Below, piece after piece: positions 25,786-32,874 of a stretch of DNA of 64,000 nucleotides. Positions within the stretch are counted from its first letter, which is position 1; every line of letters starts with the position of its first letter. The notes below the pieces were generated by a model. That model was not told the DNA's origin. It saw only the letters and a program-made list of their open reading frames with translations, and searched no databases. The stretch covers positions 328,808-392,807 of the forward strand of contig JAKAQO010000001.1 of assembly GCA_021822495.1 (NCBI GenBank), read 5' to 3'. The translations under genes and the position numbers were made by a program. This DNA is from a bacterium (lineage in GTDB: Bacteria; Elusimicrobiota; Elusimicrobia; UBA1565; UBA9628).

Positions 25786-28743
25786 TTAGGGCTTCGAAGG
25801 GCTCTGTTCGGACAGGGACTGGGCGTTCTGGATAAATATCCGATACCTCTGGGCCAGATGAGGATCCTGGTTTAAGAGGGCCGCGCTCTTAAAGTCCGAG
25901 ACGGCGTTTTCATATTGCCCCATCTTGGTATAGGCCGAGGCGCGGTTTCTCCAATACCTAGTCGCGCGAGGGCTCAATTCTATCGCGCGGCTAAAAGTGG
26001 CCACGGCCTTTGGATAATTGCCAAGGGCGAAATACCCCAATCCCAGGCCGTTATAGGTTTGGGCGCTGACTGGATCTTTCTGAACCGCCAAGGCATAATT
26101 ATCTAACGCTTTCTGAAAGTCTTTTTGGAAATAGCGAAGGTTTCCGCCTAGAAAGTAAGCGCGCGCGTTGTTGGGATCAAGATTTAAAGCCGTGGAAATC
26201 TCGGACAAGGCATCCTGGTATTCCTTGCGGATAATCAAAAGAGAGGCGAACTCCAAGCGATAGGAAACATCTCGCGGAGAACCGGTAATCGCGTTCTCAA
26301 AATCGGTCTTCGCCGAATCATAAAGGTGATAGGCGATATAGGCCTCTCCGCGAGCCGCCAAAATTTGGGAATTGTTCGGCAAAATATCCAAGGCCTTGGA
26401 ATAGCGCGTGATGGCTTCATCCATTCGCCCGGCGTTGGCGTCGGCATCCGCCTTAATCAGCAAAAGATAGGGGTCCACCTTGTCGGCCGGAGACAAGGGC
26501 GCGGCCTCGGCAATGGCCCGATAGAAATCATTTTGGGTGTCGTGCGGAATAACAAAACCGAAATCGGGAGAATGCGCGATTGGAAGCAGCAGATTCGCCG
26601 CCCGGTAATCCTCATGCGCCTGCCGGTAATGATGGGAAGCGGCATGGGCGACGGCCTTGGCCAGATACAAATGAGAATTCCTGATTCCAAGGATAATCGC
26701 GCGATTTAAATTGTCCAAGGTCTCCCGCGCTTGATGCAAGGCCAAATACGAAAGCCCGCGCTGGAAATAGGCCGGCCCATAAGAAGAATCTGCTTCCAAA
26801 GCCTGATTGCAGAAAGAAATGGCTTTTTCCGGCTTTTTAAGAATCCTCCACGCCTCGCAGGCGCCGATCAAGGCTTCTTTTGAACGCGCGTCCACTTTTA
26901 AGGCTTTCTGGAAATCCTTCAAAGCTTCTTTCGTTTCGCCCAAAGCCCCCTCGGCCCGAGCCAGATAAATGAGATAGGAAACACTCTTTTCATCCAGATC
27001 AGCCGCCCGGCCAAAAAACTTCACGGCGCGCTCATCATCGTTACTCCGCCAATAGAGAAGCCCCTTCACGTAATAGGCCGGCGCGTATTTGGAATTTTGA
27101 GCGAGGACGGAATTGACGTCCTTAAGCCCATGATCCACGTCTCCCAAACGGGAATAGACCTTAGCCCGGGCGACGAGAACTAGTTTTGAATCCACCCCCA
27201 ATTTTAGAGCCTCGTCGAAGGATTTCAGCGCGCCGAGGAAATCCGACATCTCATATTGGACAACTCCCAAATTATATTGGTAAACGGAGGATTTGGGAGA
27301 CAAGGAAACCGCCTTAAGCAAATCCTTAAGCCCCTGGTCTTTTTGATGGAGCATCTCGGCCTCGATAACCCCTCGGTCATTATAAGCCTTGGCATTCCTT
27401 GTATCCGTTTCGATGGCGAAGTTTAAATCACCCAAGGCCTTTTTTAAATGATGGGTGGAAACGTAAAGCCCGGCCCGATCAAGACGCACAAATACGTCTT
27501 GCGGGGCGATTCCCACCGCTTGGTTTAAATCATTCAAAGCCTTCGCGTTTTGGCCCGCCTTTTCTTCTATTTTGGCCCGCAAAGTCCAGGGAATGGGAGA
27601 ACTCGGCCCCATCTCAATGGCTAAAGACAAGTCTTTCAGCGCGGCTTTGTCATCTTCATTTTTTCTCTCCAAATTAATTCGCCTGAGAATCGCGGTCAGA
27701 AAAATTCGGGAACAAGGAGCTTTTAAGCAAAGGCTTTCCTCAACCGCTTTGGAATAAGCCTGATTGGCTTTTTTAAAGCTTTTATTTTGCGCGAAATAAT
27801 CTCCGATCTGAATGGCCTTCACCGGCGAAAGCCAATAAAGGCTTAAGACTTTTTGATAATCTTTCTCGGCCTTCGATTTTTTCCCTTGAGCGAAATACGC
27901 CGCGGCTCTTTCCAAATAGGGCTTTTCATCCCCGCCCGCTTCTTGAACGGCGCGGTCCGAGTTTTCAAAGGCGGCGGTCGTTTTATTGACGGAAAACTCA
28001 AGCCGGGCCAGGGCTAAATAAGGACGATCATCATCCGGGTTTATCTTCAAGGCTTTTTGATACGCCTCTTCCGCCCGCTTGGGATCATTTTTTTGAATTA
28101 AAATATCGCCTAAAAGAACATAGGCCTCCAAGTCCGCCTGGTTTTTCTGAAGGACCCCGAGCAAATCTTTCAAGGCTTCGGCGGGTTTGTTTTCCTTATA
28201 AAGAATGCGCGCCTTCTCATAAAGGTACAGCGCGGGCGGCGCGGCTTCAATTTGAAGGGCGTCGTTGATATCGCTTAAGGCTTGGTCGTATTTCCCCAGG
28301 GATTGATAAGCCAAGGCTCTTCCCGCTAAAACTTCCGGGGTCTTAATGCCGCGGCTGAGCATTTCGGCATAAGCCTTTAAGGCTAAATTTCCTTCCCCTC
28401 TGATTTCAAAGGAGATGCCCGCCGCCAGAAGGTCCCCACTCCGCATTTGGGAAAATGGTTTTGAGTTATGCGAGAAAATCCAATTAGCGTCCTTGAGAGA
28501 ATTCTCAAAGTCTCCCAAACGATCCTCAATAGCCGCCTTAAGCCCTCTTGAGCGCAGCCAATCGGAATCGGCCGATACCGCCTCTTTCGCGTAAACCAGG
28601 GCTTTCCTGAAATGCGTGTTTAAATACATTTCATCGGCCCTCTGATAAAGGCCTCGCGGATGCCGCGAATTATTGGCCCAGACGGGTAAGGACAAGAAGA
28701 GAAAGGCCCAAATCAAGAATTTTGCTTTTAATTTTAATCCCAT
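25786..28743 (-). CDS. Exported 985-aa TPR superhelix protein
   Basis: Signal peptide MGLKLKAKFLIWAFLFLSLP. About 24 tandem TPR units fill the rest; examples are AEEAYQKALKINPDDDRPYL, AYFLGGNLRYFQKDFQKALD and AYNGLGLGYFALGNYPKAVA. No catalytic domain is seen. It probably is a periplasmic or outer-membrane-associated scaffold. The stop lies 2 bases from a GGGGACTGTCCCC element, convergent with the EXORDIUM-like gene. Confidence 0.8.
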   Translation of the reverse strand: MGLKLKAKFLIWAFLFLSLPVWANNSRHPRGLYQRADEMYLNTHFRKALVYAKEAVSADSDWLRSRGLKAAIEDRLGDFENSLKDANWIFSHNSKPFSQMRSGDLLAAGISFEIRGEGNLALKAYAEMLSRGIKTPEVLAGRALAYQSLGKYDQALSDINDALQIEAAPPALYLYEKARILYKENKPAEALKDLLGVLQKNQADLEAYVLLGDILIQKNDPKRAEEAYQKALKINPDDDRPYLALARLEFSVNKTTAAFENSDRAVQEAGGDEKPYLERAAAYFAQGKKSKAEKDYQKVLSLYWLSPVKAIQIGDYFAQNKSFKKANQAYSKAVEESLCLKAPCSRIFLTAILRRINLERKNEDDKAALKDLSLAIEMGPSSPIPWTLRAKIEEKAGQNAKALNDLNQAVGIAPQDVFVRLDRAGLYVSTHHLKKALGDLNFAIETDTRNAKAYNDRGVIEAEMLHQKDQGLKDLLKAVSLSPKSSVYQYNLGVVQYEMSDFLGALKSFDEALKLGVDSKLVLVARAKVYSRLGDVDHGLKDVNSVLAQNSKYAPAYYVKGLLYWRSNDDERAVKFFGRAADLDEKSVSYLIYLARAEGALGETKEALKDFQKALKVDARSKEALIGACEAWRILKKPEKAISFCNQALEADSSYGPAYFQRGLSYLALHQARETLDNLNRAIILGIRNSHLYLAKAVAHAASHHYRQAHEDYRAANLLLPIAHSPDFGFVIPHDTQNDFYRAIAEAAPLSPADKVDPYLLLIKADADANAGRMDEAITRYSKALDILPNNSQILAARGEAYIAYHLYDSAKTDFENAITGSPRDVSYRLEFASLLIIRKEYQDALSEISTALNLDPNNARAYFLGGNLRYFQKDFQKALDNYALAVQKDPVSAQTYNGLGLGYFALGNYPKAVATFSRAIELSPRATRYWRNRASAYTKMGQYENAVSDFKSAALLNQDPHLAQRYRIFIQNAQSLSEQSPSKP

Positions 28744-28795
28744 ATGAACATATATAAATACAAGTTATTAAATTTTCAAGTCTTAACCAAACGCC

Positions 28796-28824
28796 TTGAC
28801 ATAAATCAGAATATCTGATATACT
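28796..28824 (+). promoter_or_regulatory. Promoter and operator of AbrB/RelE-like module
   Basis: TTGACA (28796-28801), 17-nt spacer, TATACT (28819-28824). The spacer contains a perfect inverted repeat ATCAGA-ATA-TCTGAT (28805-28819), placed where binding would block RNA polymerase. This is the arrangement expected for autorepression by the antitoxin or toxin-antitoxin complex. Confidence 0.8.
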
Positions 28825-28843
28825 GAATTTAGGAAATACAGCT

Positions 28844-29119
28844 ATGGCCACGCTCAGAAAAATCAACGAACGGCATCAAATCACGATTCCCCCCAGCATC
28901 CTTCGGGACGCGGGGCTCCCTTCCGCGGGGCTTTATTCCATAGAAGCCAAGGAAGGAAAGATCATTCTTGAGCCCCAGGAAATCAAGGGAAAAGACCTCG
29001 AAGAAGAAGATTGGAAGGCCCTGGAAGCCTTCATCCGCAAGCAAGTTGATTCCGGAGAATGGACGCAATATCCAAACCCCCAAGCGGCCAAGAGTCACTT
29101 TAAACGTCTGCGCAAGTGA
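28844..29119 (+). CDS. AbrB/SpoVT-type antitoxin
   Basis: 91 aa. The N-terminal MATLRKINERHQITIPPSIL is the swapped-hairpin AbrB DNA-binding start; the C-terminal half (EEDWKALEAFIRKQVDSGEW) is a toxin-binding helical tail. It should bind the palindrome in its own promoter. It overlaps the toxin start codon as GTGA at 29116-29119. Confidence 0.8.
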   Translation: MATLRKINERHQITIPPSILRDAGLPSAGLYSIEAKEGKIILEPQEIKGKDLEEEDWKALEAFIRKQVDSGEWTQYPNPQAAKSHFKRLRK

Positions 29120-29418
29120 TTCAAGTCCGTTATCTTCGCTCTTTTGACCAAGCTTTCTTGTCTCTGCCCAAGCGGGATCAAGTTCTCGTGGAAAACGCGG
29201 TCCAGCGGCTTTTGGACTCTTTCGACGACAAGCCCCGCCCCCTGGGCCTGGGGCTTCGGAAACTCAAGGGCTCTTTCTGGGAAGTTCGCGCATCCCTAAA
29301 CAAAAGAGTTCTTTTTACCTTGGACAAGAATTGCGCAACCTTCATTGTAGTCGGAAACCACGATGAAATTCGGCGCGCTCTCGGACGTTCACGCGGCGTT
29401 TCGGGAATCCTTTCATAA
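29116..29418 (+). CDS. RelE/ParE-type toxin
   Basis: 100 aa, GTG start inside the antitoxin stop. It contains YLRSFDQAFLSLPKRDQVLV, LGLGLRKLKGSFWEVRAS, KRVLFTLDKN and IVVGNHDEIRRAL, the strand and helix order of the RelE/YafQ/HigB mRNA interferase fold. The terminal NHDEIRRA (where RelE often has H, D, Y or K) may carry active-site residues. Pairing an AbrB antitoxin with this toxin is common. Confidence 0.75.
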   Translation: MIQVRYLRSFDQAFLSLPKRDQVLVENAVQRLLDSFDDKPRPLGLGLRKLKGSFWEVRASLNKRVLFTLDKNCATFIVVGNHDEIRRALGRSRGVSGILS

Positions 29419-29419
29419 A

Positions 29420-29480
29420 AGTAAAAAATCGGTAAAAAAAACCGCCGAGCCTTGACAAAAAGGCGGCGCGGGGTTAACCT
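29420..29480 (+). promoter_or_regulatory. Promoter with A-rich upstream box, copy 1
   Basis: The 21-mer AGTAAAAAATCGGTAAAAAA(A) at 29420-29440 is followed, 11 bases later, by TTGACA (29452-29457), a 17-nt spacer and TAACCT (29475-29480). The start codon at 29487 is 7 bases after the -10 box, so the mRNA may be leaderless. A near-identical box with the same 11-base spacing precedes the promoter at 60509-60537. Confidence 0.7.
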
Positions 29481-29486
29481 TAAAGT

Positions 29487-31163
29487 ATGGCAACGATAAT
29501 TTCGACGGCTCCGATACCCGGACTTAAGATTTCAAGAGTAGGCAGTTCGCGCAAGATTAACAAGAATAAAAAGAAAGGCGGCGGGCTGTTTGGCTTTGGG
29601 AGTAAGGCCGCTGAAGAAACCGGAAGTTTAGTCCGCGCCCGCGCGGCCACATCCGTTTTATCGGCGGGGGCTTCCGCCGCTGGCGGCGCGGCGAGAGCCG
29701 CTCTTCCCTTTGGAGCCAAGATTTTCATGACCTTAATGCTGGGCATCGCGGGTTTTGGCGTCTATTCCGCAAGACAAGCCTTTAACAGTCGTCCCGTCAT
29801 TCCCGCGGCCAGCCCGCGGGTTTTCGCCCCGCGCTCCGCGCCTCAAACGCAAGCCCCGCAAGCTTCCGCCGCGCCGGCAAATCTTCCAACAGATAATCAA
29901 GGTTATAGTTCCTTAAACATGGTCAAAGGCGGGCTTCCGGAAATGCAGTCTCCGGCCCCGGCGCCTGTTCAAGCCGCGGCCGCGCCGCCCCCAACTCAAC
30001 CCGCTTCGCCGGCCATTCCCGATATGTCGGCCCTAACCCAGGCGGCTAAAGCCGCCAAGGGCGGAAACGGCGGCAGCCCCTTTGATTCCAAGGTCGGGCA
30101 ACTCGACAGCGCGATGCCAAGCCTCTCCGGCGGCGGCCCCGGCCTTTCCGGCGGAGTGGGTATGCCATTTCAGAAAATGCAGCCGGCCGGCTTTTTGCAA
30201 AAACCTAAAGCCATGGCCATGGCCCAAACAGCCCCCAGCATGGGCATGGCTCACGGCGCCGCGTTTGGCGGCGCGGGAAAAGCTTTTAGTCAAGCCCGAA
30301 ACGCCGCGGCCTACGGGGGCGCCGCCCAAAACTCAAACGGCGCCGGGGCGGCTTATAATTCCGGAGCGCAATTTGACAGTCCCATCGGCGCGCCCGCCAC
30401 CATGGGCGCCCCGCAGGGCATCGGTTCCGGCACCGGGCTTTTAGGCGCCGCGGATGCCAATCCCTCGACTAACCCCAATGGAGGCGGTCAACCCTCCGGC
30501 GGCGGCGGTGGCGGCAACTACGGCAATTCCAATTATTGCCCGGGGTGCATCCCGGGAGGCTCCGGCGGCGGAAGCAACGTCACGCCATGGGGAGGATTAA
30601 CGACAGCAGCAGGTCTTCTTCTCACAATAGCTGGATTGATGGTTTTAACAGCCTCTTTGTTGGCTAAGAGTACGATCCCTTGGGTTCTCACACTAGCTCA
30701 ATGGCTTGGAGGAATTGGAGCAACCTTAGCAGCAGCAGCAGCAGTAATGGGAATGATCATAATGTCCCAAGGCCAGACCCTCCAAGGGCTTATATTTACC
30801 CTCGGAGGCGGGCTTTTAGTTTGGGGAGGAATCAATGCTCTTATGGGTGCTGGCCAGGAAGCTACAGCATTAGCAAATGCAAACACTCAAACTATCGATC
30901 AGACTATAAATGAGCAGATGGCGGGTTTCCAACAACAAATGAACAATCTGAATAATGCTTTTCCTTCAGAGATTGTAAGTGATCCATCCAACCTGGCAAC
31001 CTATAATCCTGGTAGCCTCAACTATAACCCTCTTCTCGATCCACTGTCTCCCGCCAACGCAGTTGGCCCAACCACCCCATCTGCCGTTTATGAGACCCCC
31101 ATTGCTTCTGGTAGCTCAGTGACTGTATCTCAAGCTATTATGAATGGAGCAATTTTACAGTAG
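29487..31163 (+). CDS. Gly/Ala/Pro-rich membrane protein, chimeric composition
   Basis: 558 aa, unnamed. A basic N-terminus (RKINKNKKKGGG) precedes a hydrophobic helix near residues 73-90 (FGAKIFMTLMLGIAGFGVYS). A long Ala/Pro/Gly-rich region (about 100-365) contains repeated GGG and YCPGCIPGG. Then three TM helices (about 370-460) and a Gln/Asn-rich tail. From about base 30590 the DNA turns AT-richer with different codon choices, so the C-terminal domain looks transferred in. It has its own strong promoter. The function is unknown. Confidence 0.65.
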   Translation: MATIISTAPIPGLKISRVGSSRKINKNKKKGGGLFGFGSKAAEETGSLVRARAATSVLSAGASAAGGAARAALPFGAKIFMTLMLGIAGFGVYSARQAFNSRPVIPAASPRVFAPRSAPQTQAPQASAAPANLPTDNQGYSSLNMVKGGLPEMQSPAPAPVQAAAAPPPTQPASPAIPDMSALTQAAKAAKGGNGGSPFDSKVGQLDSAMPSLSGGGPGLSGGVGMPFQKMQPAGFLQKPKAMAMAQTAPSMGMAHGAAFGGAGKAFSQARNAAAYGGAAQNSNGAGAAYNSGAQFDSPIGAPATMGAPQGIGSGTGLLGAADANPSTNPNGGGQPSGGGGGGNYGNSNYCPGCIPGGSGGGSNVTPWGGLTTAAGLLLTIAGLMVLTASLLAKSTIPWVLTLAQWLGGIGATLAAAAAVMGMIIMSQGQTLQGLIFTLGGGLLVWGGINALMGAGQEATALANANTQTIDQTINEQMAGFQQQMNNLNNAFPSEIVSDPSNLATYNPGSLNYNPLLDPLSPANAVGPTTPSAVYETPIASGSSVTVSQAIMNGAILQ

Positions 31164-31227
31164 GAGGAGTTGTGCCCCAAAGGAATTCACCAACATTCAA
31201 CCGATGTATAATATCAAACGTGGGACC

Positions 31228-31383
31228 ATGGCGCTAACTCTAACACAACAAATTGTAGCCTTAGCCTTATGCCCCTTTTTATTTAACGCCTGTGGATATG
31301 AAATCAGTCCCGAATTCTGGGGACACATCACTGATCCCCCTGTCGCTGCCTCAAACCCCAGGTCAAAGACGCCGCGCATTTAG
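31228..31383 (+). CDS. Truncated lipoprotein gene running into a caspase-tail fragment
   Basis: 51 aa from ATG 31228; an in-frame ATG at 31204 is also possible. Signal and lipobox: ALTLTQQIVALALCPFLFNAC. After GYEISPEFWGHITDPPVAA the frame enters the duplicated C14 tail (at 31350) out of phase and ends at its TAG. The original 3' part has therefore been lost or replaced. It belongs to the AT-richer patch that begins in the upstream gene. Confidence 0.45.
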   Translation: MALTLTQQIVALALCPFLFNACGYEISPEFWGHITDPPVAASNPRSKTPRI

Positions 31384-31451
31384 ATTCCCGCGACCAAGAC
31401 CCGCAACTGTTGCCGCCTCATTCCCCGGCGGACGGATTGCAGTTGCGATAG
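31350..31451 (+). pseudogene. Remnant of a caspase-like gene, tail copy R1
   Basis: From CTCAAACCCCAGGTC onward the sequence aligns with the 3' end of the intact C14 gene (34186-34287). In the original frame it reads DAAHLDSRDQDPQLLPPHSP followed by ADGLQLR and TAG; the intact gene ends NSPAEDIKLR. It differs at several codons, so it stems from a diverged paralogue. Nothing of the catalytic domain remains. Confidence 0.75.
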
Positions 31452-31504
31452 TCAAAGATTAAATCGGATGACTTTTCCAAAAAATGCTAAAGTGAATTTG
31501 CGCA

Positions 31505-31763
31505 ATGAAAGAGGATATTCTCGGCATCCGGGATTATGACGGCGTCGAAGTCGTCCTTGAGAAATCCGTATGGCATGGAAAAATTCTCCATCCAGCTCTT
31601 GGCCATCCGGAGGTCAGGGATTATTTGGACGAAATAAAGCTAACCGTTCAATCACCGGAAGCCGTTTATGCTAGCGGGGGTAAAGGGCTATGTCAGCACC
31701 GCCTTTATTGCCCGATCTCTTAAAAAGAGAGGTGAAAAATTATGGCCAAGATTGGCAAGCTAA
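31505..31763 (+). pseudogene. Frameshifted/deleted small toxin-like gene next to DUF2283
   Basis: The N-terminal part reads MKEDILGIRDYDGVEVVLEK and continues to SPEAVYAS. After that the expected continuation (GYVSTAFIARSLKKRGEKLW) appears one base out of frame, ending at TAA 31761-31763, while the original frame stops at 31721. The middle part also seems missing, so a deletion probably created the frameshift. Intact relatives usually precede DUF2283 genes; an RNase or DUF4258-like role is only a guess. Confidence 0.6.
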
Positions 31764-32014
31764 CGCTGGGATATGATCCCAAACGGGATATTTTGGAAGT
31801 GACGATCGGAAACAAGGCCCAGGAGGCGATTTCCGTTGAGGAAGATGATGTGTTCGTTCGAATGCGGCCAGACACTGGAGAACTGGTGGGAATGACGATT
31901 ATCGGGTTCAAACATTATTTATCCGACAGACTCTCCCGCAATGGGAAACCCGTGGAATTCTCCGTTGAGACTCGCGCGCCCGCGGCGCAGCGGCGAATTG
32001 AGAATACCCTTTGA
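31742..32014 (+). CDS. DUF2283 family protein
   Basis: 90 aa. The segments LTLGYDPKRDILEVTIG and VFVRMRPDTGELVGMTIIGF match DUF2283. It probably is the antitoxin-like partner of the broken upstream gene, whose 3' end overlaps its start. AGAGAGGTG precedes the ATG by 8-9 bases. Nineteen bases later comes the second caspase-tail fragment. Confidence 0.75.
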   Translation: MAKIGKLTLGYDPKRDILEVTIGNKAQEAISVEEDDVFVRMRPDTGELVGMTIIGFKHYLSDRLSRNGKPVEFSVETRAPAAQRRIENTL

Positions 32015-32033
32015 TTTTAAGTGGGTAAATCTA

Positions 32034-32118
32034 GGACGCCGCTCATTTAGATTCCCGCGACCAGGACCCGCAACTGCTTCCGCCAAATTCCCCGGCGGAG
32101 GATATTAAACTCCGTTAG
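32034..32118 (+). pseudogene. Remnant of a caspase-like gene, tail copy R2
   Basis: GACGCCGCTCATTTAGATTC and the following bases encode DAAHLDSRDQDPQLLPPNSP then AEDIKLR and TAG, identical in protein to the end of the intact C14 gene at 34201-34287. The identity continues past the stop through GCTCTTGACGA, which forms the -35 region of the Phd/VapC promoter. The upstream part of the gene is missing. Confidence 0.8.
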
Positions 32119-32121
32119 CTC

Positions 32122-32153
32122 TTGACGAAATCAAACTAGTCTGTTAAACTAGT
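32122..32153 (+). promoter_or_regulatory. Phd/VapC promoter and operator
   Basis: TTGACG (32122-32127), 17-nt spacer, TAAACT (32145-32150). Two copies of AAACTAGT (32133-32140 and 32146-32153) flank and overlap the -10 box, a likely autorepression operator since ACTAGT is itself palindromic. The ATG at 32157 lies 7 bases after the -10 box, so the transcript may be leaderless. Confidence 0.75.
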
Positions 32154-32156
32154 TAT

Positions 32157-32399
32157 ATGGAACATCCCATCAGCGCTTTTGAGGCCAAAACCCATCTTTC
32201 GGAACTTCTGCGAAAGGCGGAAATGGGGGAATCCTTTCTCATTCTTAAAAGAGGCCGGCCCGTCGCGCATCTAACGCCTATAGTGGAAGAAAAAACATCC
32301 TCCTTCCTGGAAATCCTTGACCGCTTAAGCTCTCTCCGAAAAAAAATTCCGGGCCGCATGGACGTCCTTAAGCTCATCCAATCGGGACGGCGATATTAA
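32157..32399 (+). CDS. Phd/YefM-type antitoxin
   Basis: 80 aa. MEHPISAFEAKTHLSELLRK and FLILKRGRPVAHLTPI are the Phd/YefM DNA-binding domain; the C-terminal 30 residues are basic and helical, for toxin neutralisation. The stop codon overlaps the start of the VapC gene by one base (TAATG). Confidence 0.85.
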   Translation: MEHPISAFEAKTHLSELLRKAEMGESFLILKRGRPVAHLTPIVEEKTSSFLEILDRLSSLRKKIPGRMDVLKLIQSGRRY

Positions 32400-32815
32400 T
32401 GGATTGCGTCCTGGACGCTTCCACCGCCTTGGCCGCGGTCTTGCCCGATGAACGCTCGGGTCAGGCCGAGCAGATGTTGCGGCGCTTTTCTAAAAACAAA
32501 GATGGGCGCTTTCTCATTCCCGAGCTCTGGTGGCATGAAGTGTCCAACGCCCTTTTAAGCGCTTATCGCCAAAAACGACTCAAGGAAGCTGAGATGGAGA
32601 GAATTGCCGAACTCTTGAATCAGTGGCCCCTCCGCCCCGAATCTTCTTCCGGATACGAATTCTCCCGCCGCCACAGGGCTTTGGCTCTTTCTCACCGCCT
32701 CTCTGTTTACGACTGCGTTTATCTTGAGCTTGCCGAGCGCAAAGGCCTCCCCCTGGCGACTCTTGACGAAGAGATGCGAGCCGCGGCGAAACGTTTGGGA
32801 ATTTCGGTATTGTAA
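32399..32815 (+). CDS. vapC: VapC-type PIN-domain RNase toxin
   Basis: 138 aa. PIN-domain acidic residues are seen in MDCVLDAS (D6), in the helical ELWWHEVSNALL segment (E), and in HRLSVYDCVYLELAERKGLP (D) with TLDEEM (D). It cleaves RNA in the presence of magnesium and is held by the Phd-type antitoxin encoded upstream. It ends 59 bases before the start chosen for the caspase-like gene. Confidence 0.85.
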   Translation: MDCVLDASTALAAVLPDERSGQAEQMLRRFSKNKDGRFLIPELWWHEVSNALLSAYRQKRLKEAEMERIAELLNQWPLRPESSSGYEFSRRHRALALSHRLSVYDCVYLELAERKGLPLATLDEEMRAAAKRLGISVL

Positions 32816-32874
32816 GATTGCTTATGTTCACTAATTCACCTCAAGATTCACGCTCTTATGTTAAAGATATCCGA

